Origin: an uncultured Oleispira sp.
Lineage (GTDB): Bacteria > Pseudomonadota > Gammaproteobacteria > Pseudomonadales > Oceanobacteraceae
Direction of reading: 5' to 3'
Assembly (NCBI GenBank): GCA_913061415.1
Contig: CAJXUD010000007.1
Coordinates: 62,001 to 126,000, forward strand
Length of the DNA stretch: 64,000 nucleotides
Shown: positions 1 through 9,137 of the stretch, piece after piece
Numbering within the stretch: position 1 is the stretch's first letter
Layout of the letters: each line of letters starts with the position of its first letter
The notes under the pieces: model-generated
Told to the model about the DNA's origin: nothing
Seen by the model: the letters and a program-made list of their open reading frames with translations, nothing else
The model's database searches: none
Position numbers and translations under genes: made by a program

Positions 1-1
1 G

Positions 2-1192
2 TTGAATAAGGCTAAAAAAGAACTAAAAGCTCAGCAAAAAATTGCTGACGATCTTAAAGCCAACTTTGACAAAAATGAAAAACGGTTAACCGAAAAAGAA
101 GATCAGTTGCGTTTACGTATTGGTAATTTGGGTGAAATGTTTGGTGTGGTTCGTCAGGTAGCTGATGACTTGAACGGAACGCTGCATACCAGTTTAACCC
201 GTGCAGAAAAACCGGTGCGACTTGCGAATCTTGATAAACTTTCACAAGCAAAAGAATTACCCAACATTAAAGAGCTGCAAGGACTGTGGTTAACCTTACA
301 AGAAGAAATGACGATGTCTGGGCAGGTTAGCCAGTTTAATGCGCCGGTTGTACAAAACGATGGCAGTGAGACCGAGCAGCTTGTGACGCGTATAGGGACT
401 TTTAATGCGATCACCGATAAAGGCTATTTGCGCTTTGACGAAGAAACCGGTCGTTTAATCACCATGGCACGCCAGCCAAGTCATGCAGGCTTGGTAGCGG
501 ATTATTTAGCGGGTACTGCGGGTGAGTTTAAAGCCATTGGCTTGGACCCTACGCGTGGCGCGTTATTGGGCTTAGTATTATCCAATCCCGATTTAATGGG
601 GCGCATTAAGCAAGGTGCGTTAGTGGGGTATATTATTATTGGCTTAGCGACGATTGGTCTGTTATTGGCCGCTTGGCGCTTAATTAGTTTATTTTCAATT
701 CGCAAGAAAGTTGAAGATCAGATTAAACATCTTGATCAGCCTAATCTTAACAATCCTTTAGGGCGTGTGTTAGCAACAGCAGCATCCCTTAAAGACAGTG
801 AGCAAGAGTTAGAAACCTTAGAGCTAAAAATAGACGAAGCCATTTTAAAAGAAGTGCCGCAGTTAGAAAAAGTGCAGTCGATGATTAAATTATTTGCAGC
901 GATCGCCCCGTTGTTAGGGCTGCTGGGTACTGTGACAGGGATGATTGCAACGTTTCAGGCGATCACTAATTTTGGTACTGGCGATCCTAAGTTAATGGCC
1001 GGTGGTATTTCTCAGGCCTTGATTACTACGGTATTAGGTTTGGTTGCTGCGATTCCATTATTGCTGTCGCATAATTTAGTGAGCAGTCAGAGTAAACGTT
1101 TGGTGCAGATTCTTGACGAGCAAGCAGCCGGTTTAATTGCAACTGCGATGGAAGCGCGCAATGCGTTATCGTCAACAAAGAAAGATAAGTAA
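2..1192 (+). CDS. ttpC: TtpC-like ExbB/TolQ-family proton channel protein of a TonB2 system (5' end cut off)
   Basis: This is the extra MotA/TolQ/ExbB-family subunit found in TonB2 systems, which couples the inner-membrane proton gradient to TonB. The visible 396 residues begin with a charged helical, coiled-coil-like periplasmic stretch (about 1-60), then a membrane segment near 203-229 and the conserved channel helices near 290-320 ('LLGLLGTVTGMI') and 330-355. The TTG at base 2 is unlikely to be the real start: the family has a signal peptide ahead of the coiled coil, so the gene very likely begins left of the window. It lies 2 bases before exbB and heads the visible operon. The ExbB-family channel motif is certain; the TtpC name rests on length and gene order. 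Confidence 0.85.
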   Translation: MNKAKKELKAQQKIADDLKANFDKNEKRLTEKEDQLRLRIGNLGEMFGVVRQVADDLNGTLHTSLTRAEKPVRLANLDKLSQAKELPNIKELQGLWLTLQEEMTMSGQVSQFNAPVVQNDGSETEQLVTRIGTFNAITDKGYLRFDEETGRLITMARQPSHAGLVADYLAGTAGEFKAIGLDPTRGALLGLVLSNPDLMGRIKQGALVGYIIIGLATIGLLLAAWRLISLFSIRKKVEDQIKHLDQPNLNNPLGRVLATAASLKDSEQELETLELKIDEAILKEVPQLEKVQSMIKLFAAIAPLLGLLGTVTGMIATFQAITNFGTGDPKLMAGGISQALITTVLGLVAAIPLLLSHNLVSSQSKRLVQILDEQAAGLIATAMEARNALSSTKKDK

Positions 1193-1194
1193 TT

Positions 1195-1701
1195 ATGTTA
1201 GCTTGGCTTTTTGACTTTCTTGATCGTGGCGGCCCTGTGCTTTATGGCATTTTGGTTGTGTGCGTAATGTTGTGGACGTTGATATTAGAACGCTTGTGGT
1301 TCTTTTATCGCACGATGCCGAGCCGAATTAAAAACTATCGTCAAACCTGGGCTGATAGAAGCGATCGTAATTCTTGGACCGCACGACACATTCGTCATTA
1401 TATGATTAGCCAGTTTAAATTAGAAACTCAGACTTGGTTGTCGTTTATTACGCTATTAATTGCTATTTGTCCTTTGCTGGGTTTGCTCGGCACCGTAACA
1501 GGAATGATCAGCGTTTTTGATGTGCTGGCCATTACCGGTACGGGTAATGCGCGCGCCATGGCCGCAGGAATTTCTAAAGCGACTTTGCCAACGATGGCGG
1601 GTTTGTTGGTTGCGCTGACGGGCTTGTATTTTAAAACGCGCTTCCAGCGACTTTCGCAACAAGGTCATCAGCGTTTGGCTGATATTCTTATTACCGATTA
1701 A
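1195..1701 (+). CDS. exbB: ExbB-family biopolymer transport protein
   Basis: Inner-membrane proton-channel subunit that with ExbD energises TonB. At 168 residues it has the short three-helix ExbB layout: one membrane helix near 10-36, then helices near 82-112 and 128-146. The channel motif 'LLGLLGTVTGMISVFD' matches the one in the preceding ttpC product, showing that the two are paralogues. It follows ttpC by 2 bases and precedes exbD by 58 bases. The short form with almost no cytoplasmic loop insert is typical of TonB2-type systems. Confidence 0.93.
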   Translation: MLAWLFDFLDRGGPVLYGILVVCVMLWTLILERLWFFYRTMPSRIKNYRQTWADRSDRNSWTARHIRHYMISQFKLETQTWLSFITLLIAICPLLGLLGTVTGMISVFDVLAITGTGNARAMAAGISKATLPTMAGLLVALTGLYFKTRFQRLSQQGHQRLADILITD

Positions 1702-1759
1702 TCGCTTAATTTACAGTTTGAGCTAAACAGTTACTGATCGACAGTAATGGATTTTATTT

Positions 1760-2173
1760 ATGAGCAGAAGACGACATACCGCGACAGAGACTGATGAGAG
1801 CGATATCGACATCACCCCGATGCTGGATATTGTATTTATCATGCTGATCTTTTTTATTGTGACGACTTCTTTTGTAAAAGAGTCGGGGGTTACTGTAAGC
1901 CGTCCGAGTGCAGAAACCGCGGTGCAGCAAAAAGGCAGCAATATCCTGGTCGCCATTCGCCCTAATGGTGAGATTTGGATTGATCGTCGCTCTATTGATG
2001 TACGTGCTGTGCGTGCCAATATTGAACGACTTAAAGCTGAAAACCCTCAAGGTGCCGTTATTATTCAAGCGGATGAGTATTCTAATACCGGCCTGCTGGT
2101 TAAAGTAATGGATCAAGTACGCTTAGCCGGTGTGAGCAATATTTCTATTTCTGCTGAAATTTCAGGTAGCTAG
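1760..2173 (+). CDS. exbD: ExbD-family biopolymer transport protein
   Basis: Partner of ExbB in the TonB motor. The 137-residue protein has a short cytoplasmic N-terminus, a single membrane helix (about 21-41) holding the proton-carrying aspartate D23 in 'TPMLDIVFIMLIFF', and a periplasmic ExbD domain. The ATG sits just before the conserved 'DIDITPMLD' lead-in. The minus-strand ORF covering the same bases (1754..2116) is a shadow. The next gene, tonB, starts 4 bases after the stop, which points to co-transcription. Confidence 0.95.
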   Translation: MSRRRHTATETDESDIDITPMLDIVFIMLIFFIVTTSFVKESGVTVSRPSAETAVQQKGSNILVAIRPNGEIWIDRRSIDVRAVRANIERLKAENPQGAVIIQADEYSNTGLLVKVMDQVRLAGVSNISISAEISGS

Positions 2174-2177
2174 TTTA

Positions 2178-2795
2178 ATGAAACTTATTTTAGCGTTTCT
2201 GTGTTCGGTTATTGTGACAGGCAGTATTTTTGCTGTGATGAGCAGTATGGTGAGTAGCGACGGTGCGCAAAATAATAATCAAGGCGAGCAAACCGTTATT
2301 GATTTTATTCGCTTAAAACAAGATAGCGAAAGCCGCACTAAGCAGCGTGATAAAAAAGAACCCCCAAAACCTAAAAAACCTCCAATGCCTCCCGAGCAAG
2401 CTTCGCAGCAAAATACGCCGATGAAGCAAATTGCGATGCGCATGCCGAACATTACCCCGGACTTATCGTTAGCCAATAAAAGTTTATTGGGTGATGCACA
2501 AGTCGGTATGGGCTTTGGTGATGGCGACGTTATTCCTTTAGTGCGGATGCCTGCTCAATATCCTAGCAAAGCGAAGCGCCGCAATATTGAAGGTTTTGTC
2601 AAAGCGCGCCTAGAAGTTAATGCTCAAGGCACTGTTGATTCAGTAGAGATTGTGGATGCTAAACCACGAGGGGTATTTGAACGTTCAGCGATTCGTGCGC
2701 TGTATAAATATAAGTTCAAGCCTCAGATTGTAGACGGTAAACCTCAACCACAAACGGTCACACAAACGCTTGAATACTCTTTGGGTAAGGATTAA
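2178..2795 (+). CDS. tonB: TonB-family energy transducer (TonB2 type)
   Basis: Transfers energy from the ExbB/ExbD motor to outer-membrane TonB-dependent receptors. The 205-residue protein has one N-terminal membrane anchor (about 3-25), a Lys/Pro-rich spacer ('KKEPPKPKKPPMPPEQ') and a C-terminal TonB domain (about 115-203) with the 'YPSKAKRRNIEGFVKARLEV' core. The spacer is short compared with E. coli TonB, as usual for TonB2 proteins. It sits between exbD and the TPR gene with 3-4 base gaps. The TonB-dependent receptor at 6.6 kb is a possible client. Confidence 0.95.
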   Translation: MKLILAFLCSVIVTGSIFAVMSSMVSSDGAQNNNQGEQTVIDFIRLKQDSESRTKQRDKKEPPKPKKPPMPPEQASQQNTPMKQIAMRMPNITPDLSLANKSLLGDAQVGMGFGDGDVIPLVRMPAQYPSKAKRRNIEGFVKARLEVNAQGTVDSVEIVDAKPRGVFERSAIRALYKYKFKPQIVDGKPQPQTVTQTLEYSLGKD

Positions 2796-2798
2796 TTA

Positions 2799-4112
2799 AT
2801 GGTTCATTCTTACTGCTTAAAACCTAGCAACAACTCAAGCCTTTCTGCTTTTTTTGTTTCTATATCGTCATTTTTGATGGCATTGGCACTGACACTTGTT
2901 TTTGCCTTATCTCCAATGATGGCTCATGCTAAAACGCCCAGCCAATCTTTATCGCCAAAAACATATCAAAAGCTGAATGATATTCAGGGGCTATTAGCTG
3001 AGAGCAAATTTGCTGAGGTAGAAGAGGAACTTAAAGATTTAGAAGAAAATCTTAATCCTGGTTTTGGTTTGGCGCTTACCTATCAAACTCATGCGCAATT
3101 ATTTTTAGCCCAAGAAAATAGCCCAAAAGCGCTGGAGTATTTTAATAAAGCTTTGGCGTTAGAAGCGTTAAAGTCGACTCAGGCCGTATCGTTAGCCACC
3201 AATGTTGCACAGCTTTATTTAGCCAATAGCCAAGTGGAAGAGGCGATTGGCGTTTTGCAATCACGCATCGAAGCCGCTGAACAAGAGAAGCCAGGGTCGA
3301 CGATTGCGATGGCATATATTTCTTTGGGTTCTTCTTATCAATTAAAGCAGGACTTTGCGAACGCCATTATTTGGTTGCGCCAAGGTATTGAGCGAGCCAA
3401 GATTCCAAGAGAAAATTGGTTGCAGATGTTGATGGCGGCTCATTATCAATTACAACAGTATGCTGAAGCGGTTGTGGTTATTGATCAGCTGATTACGATT
3501 AATGAGCAAAAAGAAGAATACTGGTTACAGCAAGCGTCACTGTACCAGATGATGAATAAGCCAAAAGATGCGCTTAATGTATTACAGTTGGCGAATGTGC
3601 GTAATGTTTTGGTCAAAGAGGATGGGCTGATTAGTCTAGTTCAGTTGCTCATTACTGAAGGCGTACCAGAACGTGCGGGGCGAATTTTGCTAGCGCTTTT
3701 GGAGAATCAAAAGATTGAGCTGACGGATGATAACTGGACGTTATTAGCGTCTGCTTGGTTGCAAAGTCGGGAGCGTTCTCTTGCGATTGCGGCTTTTATA
3801 AAAGCGGCTGACGCTAGCCAAGCATCAGCAAATAAGAAGGATGCGGCAAATTTATATTTCCGCAGTGCGCAGCTGCAGTTTGATGAATCTGATTTTAACG
3901 GCGCTATCGCAAGCTTTGCTAAGGCAAGGGAGCTTGGGCTTGGTAGTAAGCAAACTGGAATCAGTCTGTTAATGCAGGGGAATGCGTATTTTGAGCTTGA
4001 GGATTATAGCAATGCAAAGGTCTATTTTTCTAAGGCGCTACAAGAACCGAGTTCGACGAACAGTGCTAAAGCATGGTTAGAATATATGGAGCAGTTGGAG
4101 TTGTTGGATTAG
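2799..4112 (+). CDS. TPR-repeat protein of the TonB2 operon
   Basis: A 437-residue exported or membrane-anchored tetratricopeptide-repeat protein. An N-terminal hydrophobic segment (about 15-45, ending near 'MMAHA') looks like a signal peptide or anchor. Several TPR helices follow, for example 'ENSPKALEYFNKALALEALK' and 'FNGAIASFAKARELGL'. TPR proteins are commonly the last gene of TonB2 operons and are thought to act as periplasmic scaffolds, but their exact role is not settled. It starts 3 bases after tonB and ends at a strong palindromic terminator. Confidence 0.85.
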   Translation: MVHSYCLKPSNNSSLSAFFVSISSFLMALALTLVFALSPMMAHAKTPSQSLSPKTYQKLNDIQGLLAESKFAEVEEELKDLEENLNPGFGLALTYQTHAQLFLAQENSPKALEYFNKALALEALKSTQAVSLATNVAQLYLANSQVEEAIGVLQSRIEAAEQEKPGSTIAMAYISLGSSYQLKQDFANAIIWLRQGIERAKIPRENWLQMLMAAHYQLQQYAEAVVVIDQLITINEQKEEYWLQQASLYQMMNKPKDALNVLQLANVRNVLVKEDGLISLVQLLITEGVPERAGRILLALLENQKIELTDDNWTLLASAWLQSRERSLAIAAFIKAADASQASANKKDAANLYFRSAQLQFDESDFNGAIASFAKARELGLGSKQTGISLLMQGNAYFELEDYSNAKVYFSKALQEPSSTNSAKAWLEYMEQLELLD

Positions 4113-4144
4113 TTGCTGAGTTGCTTGTGAAATAGTTGCTGAAA

Positions 4145-4170
4145 AACCTCAGGTATTAATACCTGAGGTT
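4145..4170. terminator. Bidirectional hairpin terminator between the TPR gene and zapB
   Basis: A perfect 26-base palindrome (arm AACCTCAGGTATT) lies between two convergent genes. It is followed by CGCTTTT on the plus strand and by TTTTTC on the minus strand, so it can end transcription from both sides. Confidence 0.85.
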
Positions 4171-4204
4171 CGCTTTTAAACTGACTGCTCAGTTTTTCAA
4201 TTTA

Positions 4205-4444
4205 CTACTCGGCGCTTGCCGAGGTATTCTCTTCTCGTAAAAGATCAACTAAGCCGACGACTTTATCGTTCCAAGCTTGGCGCTCAGATTCTAGCTTGGC
4301 ATTTTCTTCCTTTAACGCATTGTTTTGTTCTTCTAGATCGCTATTACGCTGTTTCTCTTCTTCTATTTCTAGATTTAAAAGTTCCATTGTTTCTAACGTT
4401 GTTTGAATCTTTGCTTCTAGAGTGGCTAATAATTCTAAGCTCAT
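4205..4444 (-). CDS. zapB: ZapB-like cell-division coiled-coil protein
   Basis: A small acidic protein of 79 residues made almost entirely of heptad-like coiled coil ('[20 protein letters not shown]'), beginning '[14 protein letters not shown]'. Length, start and composition match ZapB, which joins ZapA at the FtsZ ring. The ORF track extends it 20 residues upstream to 4504, but that extension is Asn/Thr/Lys-rich and unlike the family, so the ATG at 4444 is chosen. Short coiled coils are low-complexity, so the assignment is good but not certain. Confidence 0.8.
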   Translation of the reverse strand: MSLELLATLEAKIQTTLETMELLNLEIEEEKQRNSDLEEQNNALKEENAKLESERQAWNDKVVGLVDLLREENTSASAE

Positions 4445-4600
4445 GTGTCTATTTACCTCTTTTGTCTTCGTATTGGCTGTGTTGTTTGTACTTTTAAAAA
4501 TCATGAATATGACAATGTTTTCGCGAATAAGTTTAACACTTGTTCGTCATTTTGGCAGAGCAAACTTCACATATTCAACTTTATTGTCATCCAGCAGGTT

Positions 4601-5425
4601 TTAAACTTTCGTTAGATCAAAATCCGACCAAATTGGTGCGTGGTCAGACGGTTTTTCCATACCGCGAATATCATAGCTAATACCTGCTGCGGTACAGGCT
4701 TCGGTCAAAGCAGGGGTTGTTAAAATGTGATCGATGCGCAGCCCTCGCTTGGGTTCATCGGCAAAACCTTTTGAGCGGTAATCAAACCAGCTGAATTGGT
4801 CGTTGCTAGTTGGATAATGCTTACGGTAAGTATCGGTTAAGTTTCTTGAAAGTAAATCTTGATACCATTCACGCTCAATGGGTAAGAATGAGCATTTTTT
4901 GGTTTTTAACCAGCGCTTACGATTCGGTTCGCCAATACCAATGTCGGTATCTTCTGGTGATATGTTCATATCGCCCATTAGTAAAATATTGTCAGCGTCT
5001 TTTAATTCGTTATCTAGGTAGTTATTGAGGTCGACATAAAACTTAGCTTTCGCGGGAAATTTAGTTTCATGAACTTCACTTTCCCCTTGTGGGAAGTAGC
5101 CATTTAAAACGTCAATGATTTTGCCATCGATGTCATAGCGGCAGTGTATTAGGCGTTTTTGATCATCTTCGCTATCGCTAGGGAAGCCTTTTTGTACAAA
5201 GATAGGTTTGCTTTTGGAAACGAGCGCAACGCCGTAGTGGCTTTTTTGGCCAAAGTATTCAACGTGCCAACCAATGGATTCTACATCGGCTAATGGAAAA
5301 GATTCATCGTGAACCTTGGTTTCTTGTAAGCCCATGACTTCTGGGTCTAGTTGTTCTTTGATGGCTTCGAGCTGATGTTGACGGGCACGGATGCCGTTGA
5401 TGTTGAAGCTAATGAAACGCGTCAT
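4601..5425 (-). CDS. xthA: Exodeoxyribonuclease III
   Basis: AP endonuclease and 3'-5' exonuclease of base-excision repair. At 274 residues it matches the usual length of about 268. It carries the exonuclease/endonuclease/phosphatase motifs: '[10 protein letters not shown]' at the N-terminus, 'LQETKV' with the metal-binding Glu (E35), '[12 protein letters not shown]' in the middle, and the catalytic '[10 protein letters not shown]' near the C-terminus. It reads toward zapB and ends about 150 bases from the start of that gene, so co-transcription is uncertain. Confidence 0.97.
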   Translation of the reverse strand: MTRFISFNINGIRARQHQLEAIKEQLDPEVMGLQETKVHDESFPLADVESIGWHVEYFGQKSHYGVALVSKSKPIFVQKGFPSDSEDDQKRLIHCRYDIDGKIIDVLNGYFPQGESEVHETKFPAKAKFYVDLNNYLDNELKDADNILLMGDMNISPEDTDIGIGEPNRKRWLKTKKCSFLPIEREWYQDLLSRNLTDTYRKHYPTSNDQFSWFDYRSKGFADEPKRGLRIDHILTTPALTEACTAAGISYDIRGMEKPSDHAPIWSDFDLTKV

Positions 5426-5610
5426 AGTAGTCTCTTAAAATATCTTAACGATCATAATCGGAATAAATTGTTAACCTGATTCTATCAGTTCAAATAGTTT
5501 AAAACACGCACAACTGTCTATTGTTACGGGTCTGCAGCATAGATTACACCCGCATAACTGGGTAGGATGTGACTTACTTTTTGTTTTGCTTATTTTGATG
5601 GTAATTTTGT

Positions 5611-6468
5611 ATGTGGCGGTTAGTAGCAGTATCGATTATTTGGGCGTTTTCATTTGGTTTAATTAAGGGGAAGCTGACGGGGCTTGATTCAGGTTTGGTG
5701 GCGAGCATTCGTCTTATCTTATGCTTTCTATGCTTTATGCCGTTTATCTTTAAGGTTTCGCAGTACAAAATGCGATTTCGCTTAGCCTTATTAGGCATCG
5801 TGCAATTTGGCATTATGTACTTGGCGTATATAAAATCTTATCAGTATTTGCCGGGATATTTGGTGGCGGTATTTACTATTTTCACCCCTTTTTATGTTAT
5901 AGCGCTCAATACTCTATTTGATAAATCCAGCCGTGATTCTCGTCAGTTGGCATTATCGTTGGCGGCTGTTGTGATAAGCATTGCAGGGGCTGCGGTGATT
6001 GTTTTTAAAACCCCAGGGCAGGAAGAGTATTTGATCGGCTTTTTGATTTTGCAGAGTGCGAATATTGCTTTTGCGATTGGGCAGTGGAATTATCAACGCT
6101 GGGCTGATCAAGGTAGCAATGCTGGCAATATGGCTTGGATGTATTTGGGCGCTGCTGCGTTTGCTAGCTTAGTGACGTTCCCGCAACTTGATATGAGTGA
6201 AGTTGTGGTGAGCAACGAGCAGATTGGTGTATTGCTGTATTTAGGTATTATTGCCTCGGGCTTGTGCTTTTATTTATGGAACAGCGGCAGTAAGCAAGTG
6301 ACGCCGGCAACGCTGGCAGTGATGAATAATGGTTATATTCCGGTCGCGGTGGTTGCCTCTATTGTATTGTTTTCTGAAGAAGCGAATTTATTGCGATTGG
6401 TTATAGGTGGAGGATTAATTCTTCTTTCTGTGGTTATTTCTTACCGCACTTCTTACAGCACGTCTTAA
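5611..6468 (+). CDS. EamA-family DMT transporter
   Basis: An inner-membrane permease of the drug/metabolite transporter superfamily, 285 residues with about ten predicted membrane helices arranged as two EamA repeats. The second repeat ends with 'TPATLAVMNNGYIPVAVVAS', a typical EamA signature. The substrate cannot be read from sequence; relatives export amino acids, nucleosides or other metabolites. It stands alone between xthA and the TonB-dependent receptor. The ATG at 5611 gives a normal N-terminus with the first helix starting within a few residues. Confidence 0.88.
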   Translation: MWRLVAVSIIWAFSFGLIKGKLTGLDSGLVASIRLILCFLCFMPFIFKVSQYKMRFRLALLGIVQFGIMYLAYIKSYQYLPGYLVAVFTIFTPFYVIALNTLFDKSSRDSRQLALSLAAVVISIAGAAVIVFKTPGQEEYLIGFLILQSANIAFAIGQWNYQRWADQGSNAGNMAWMYLGAAAFASLVTFPQLDMSEVVVSNEQIGVLLYLGIIASGLCFYLWNSGSKQVTPATLAVMNNGYIPVAVVASIVLFSEEANLLRLVIGGGLILLSVVISYRTSYSTS

Positions 6469-6469
6469 C

Positions 6470-6500
6470 GAACTTATTACTGAACTTATTCCTGAACTTG
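6470..6500 (+). repeat. Short 12-bp tandem repeat
   Basis: About two and a half copies of GAACTTATTNCT lie in the gap between the DMT permease and the TonB-dependent receptor. There is no obvious function; it could be slippage-derived. Confidence 0.6.
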
Positions 6501-6598
6501 GATCGTCAGTGACAATAACAATAAAAACAACAGTGCTGCGTAAAGCGGCCTACCAATGTTAGTATTAAATTAATTATTTTCGGTAAAGTTGCCTACTT

Positions 6599-8455
6599 AT
6601 GTCAAAGAGCCTTATGTTTTTAAAGAAGCCTACACACACGCTATTACCTATCGCCATTTCTTTTGCTAGCTTATCCATGTCATCTGCTTGGTCAGACAGC
6701 AGTGTAGAGCTTGATGCCCAGGTGGTGAGTGGTCGACTTTATGCCAATCCTGTTTCAGCCGCGGCGTTTAATGTAACGGTACTCGAACAGGCAGACTTGC
6801 AAAGACTGCCCGTTAATAATGTCGTGGATGCACTGGAGTATGTTTCGGGCATTGATGTACGTAAGCGTGGCATTTCTGGTATTCAAGCCGATGTGGGTAT
6901 TCGTGGCAGCACTTATGAGCAGACCCTTGTTTTGCTGGATGGCGTTCGTATGAATGATCCACAAACAGGGCATCACAATTTTGATTTGCCAATTGCATTT
7001 GAAGATATTGAACGCATCGAGATTGTTAAAGGCCCTGGCGCCGCGCAATATGGTCCAAGCTCAAATGGCGGTGTGATTAACATTGTTAGTCGCAAAGAAA
7101 TCATTACTGAGTCTGGTCGTAACGCTAAAGTAAATGTGCAACGCGGTAGTTATGACTACGAACGTTACGCCTTGAGTCTAGCGAAGACGGAAGGGGCTTA
7201 CAGTCAGTTTTTAAGTGCTTATCATTCGGCGTCAGATTCTTATATTCGCGATGAAGCGCTGGATTCTCGCCAAGGGCAAGGCAGTTATCGCGTTGTGCAT
7301 CAAGGCGAGAAAACTATGACACAGGTTGCATTTGGTTATGTTGAGAAGGACTTTGGGGCGTATCGTTTTTATGTTGATACCGATGCACAGTCTAGAGAAA
7401 GCACTTCTCAGCGTCATGGCTATGGTATTCATCAATACCGTTTAGATAATGGCAGTCAGATTGAAGCAAGCTTAAATTGGCGCAATCACTTTGATGAATA
7501 TGTATATTCACCTACTTCCGCTGCAAACGAGCATGAAACAGAAGCACTGCAGTCTCGCTTAACTTTCACTCATGGCTCATTCGTGACAGGGCTAGAATAC
7601 AATCAAGAAAACATGGACAGTAATCGTGATGGTCGTAAGGGTCGTCACTTTGCTAGTGCTTTTGTTAACCATAAGCAATTGATCGGTGCCAATATAAGCC
7701 TTACGGGTAACCTTTCTTATGTTGATTATGATAGTGAAGAGCAGTTTGTATTGCCGGTAATTGGCATTGATGCGCTTATTTCTGAAAATGTAGAAGTGTA
7801 TGCCAATGCTGGGCAGTCGGTTAGAACGCCAACACTGAATGATTTATTTTTGAATATGCCGGGGCGCGACTTAGGCTCAGCCGATCTTGAACTTGAGAGA
7901 ACGGATAGTGCAGAGATAGGCGTTCGATTAAATTCTAGCGATATTAATATCACCGCCAGTATCTTTTATAAAGACACTCAGGATGCGATTGATTTTACTA
8001 AGTCACAATCTGAAGTCACTGCCAATTCTGCGCATATTGCTCGTAACTACGGCAATAATGAAACCAAGGGTTTTGATGTTGAATTTGACGCTTCCGCTTT
8101 TGCGGCTATGCGCATGGGTATGAATACGTTAAAGCTAACCCATACGCGGTTGATTCAAACGATTGAAACGGATTTCGCCGTTCTGAAAAATACGGACGGA
8201 CAGCTGCAAAATCAAACGGCGTTGCACGCAGGGTTTGATTTCTATAATAATTATTCGCTGCTCACGACTTATAAATATGAAAGCCGTTTTGATAGTGACG
8301 ATTATGAAATCTTAGATTTACGCTTAGCTTATGAAGATAATAACTTAACCGTCGCGCTAGCAGGGTCTAACTTATTAGACGCCGAGTATGTTGATGCGGG
8401 CTTTGTTGAAGTAGCCGGTCCGGCCTTAATTCTTGAAATTGGTTACCAGCTGTAA
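6599..8455 (+). CDS. TonB-dependent outer-membrane receptor
   Basis: A 618-residue outer-membrane transporter: signal peptide (about 1-32), plug domain (about 50-170, with 'RGSTYEQTLVLLDGVRMNDP' and 'IERIEIVKGPGAAQYGPSS'), then a beta-barrel to the C-terminus. The length and the 'QTGHHNFDLP' plug stretch resemble the smaller BtuB/CirA-like class that carries cobalamin or iron chelates. No cobalamin riboswitch or Fur box is evident in the 130 bases upstream, so the ligand is open. The stop overlaps the start of the GNAT gene (TAATG), implying translational coupling. It is probably powered by the TonB2 system 3 kb upstream. Confidence 0.92.
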   Translation: MSKSLMFLKKPTHTLLPIAISFASLSMSSAWSDSSVELDAQVVSGRLYANPVSAAAFNVTVLEQADLQRLPVNNVVDALEYVSGIDVRKRGISGIQADVGIRGSTYEQTLVLLDGVRMNDPQTGHHNFDLPIAFEDIERIEIVKGPGAAQYGPSSNGGVINIVSRKEIITESGRNAKVNVQRGSYDYERYALSLAKTEGAYSQFLSAYHSASDSYIRDEALDSRQGQGSYRVVHQGEKTMTQVAFGYVEKDFGAYRFYVDTDAQSRESTSQRHGYGIHQYRLDNGSQIEASLNWRNHFDEYVYSPTSAANEHETEALQSRLTFTHGSFVTGLEYNQENMDSNRDGRKGRHFASAFVNHKQLIGANISLTGNLSYVDYDSEEQFVLPVIGIDALISENVEVYANAGQSVRTPTLNDLFLNMPGRDLGSADLELERTDSAEIGVRLNSSDINITASIFYKDTQDAIDFTKSQSEVTANSAHIARNYGNNETKGFDVEFDASAFAAMRMGMNTLKLTHTRLIQTIETDFAVLKNTDGQLQNQTALHAGFDFYNNYSLLTTYKYESRFDSDDYEILDLRLAYEDNNLTVALAGSNLLDAEYVDAGFVEVAGPALILEIGYQL

Positions 8456-8964
8456 TGAGTGATTTTATTCCTTCTGAAAATAGAACCCAAAGAATCATCA
8501 TTGCAGATTATTATAATGTGATTGATTCAAGCGCCATCGTAGAGCTGATGGATCAATACGCACAAGACAAAATGGGCGGTGGTGTGAGTCTGCCAGATTC
8601 TGTTAAGACGGCCTTAGTACCCGCCATGGCCAATGTGCCCGGAGCATTTACCGTATTAGCATTGATTGAAGGTAAGCCAGCAGGCCTGATTAATTGCTTC
8701 ATGGGCTTCTCAACGTTTAAAGCCAAGCCGCTAATTAACATTCATGATGTGATTGTTTTATCTGAGTATCGCGGACGTAAATTGAGCCAGTTGATGCTAG
8801 AAAAAGTTGAAGCGGTGGCGCGGGAGCGGGGCTGCTGCAAGTTGACGCTTGAAGTATTGCAGGGCAATAAAATTGCGCAGAATGCTTATTTGAAGTTTGG
8901 GTTTAGTGGGTATGAACTGGACCCTGAAATGGGCGGTGCTTCTTTTTGGCAGAAGGCTCTTTAG
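8455..8964 (+). CDS. GNAT-family N-acetyltransferase
   Basis: A 169-residue acetyltransferase with the acetyl-CoA-binding core 'IHDVIVLSEYRGRKLSQLML' and the C-terminal strand 'NAYLKFGFSGYEL'. The substrate is unknown. The start codon overlaps the stop of the TonB-dependent receptor by one base, so the two are almost certainly one transcript, although a functional link between them is not established. It ends just before a palindromic repeat element. Confidence 0.88.
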   Translation: MSDFIPSENRTQRIIIADYYNVIDSSAIVELMDQYAQDKMGGGVSLPDSVKTALVPAMANVPGAFTVLALIEGKPAGLINCFMGFSTFKAKPLINIHDVIVLSEYRGRKLSQLMLEKVEAVARERGCCKLTLEVLQGNKIAQNAYLKFGFSGYELDPEMGGASFWQKAL

Positions 8965-9000
8965 GCTTGCCCTCCTGGCTTTAAGATAGTTAAAAGATAA

Positions 9001-9131
9001 TTTACCACCGAGGCACCGAGGCGCTTCGCTGCACCGAGGGAGAACAAGAAAATATTAAGAAGTAAGGGCGGAGTATTAGTCCTTTTCTTGCTCATTGCTT
9101 TTCTCGGTGTTCTCGGTGCCTCGGTGGTGAA
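9001..9131. repeat. Palindromic 'ACCGAGGCACCGAGG' element with inverted ends
   Basis: A roughly 130-base intergenic element between convergent genes. The left end reads TTTACCACCGAGGCACCGAG and the right end is close to its reverse complement (CTCGGTGCCTCGGTGGTGAA). Inside the left part is GCGCTTCGCT, also seen in a similar element near 34.5 kb. It resembles the dispersed 'accac.gaggcac' repeats seen in many bacterial genomes and may also act as a terminator. Confidence 0.75.
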
Positions 9132-9137
9132 CCGCTT

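Noticed and set aside
1754-2116. 120-residue minus-strand ORF
   Set aside because: Antisense to exbD, which has clear motifs.
6470-6598. Cobalamin riboswitch upstream of the TonB-dependent receptor
   Set aside because: The gap is only about 130 bases and no B12-box-like sequence was found.
9001-9131. Possible CRISPR array
   Set aside because: The repeats are inverted and irregular with no equal spacers, and there are no cas genes.
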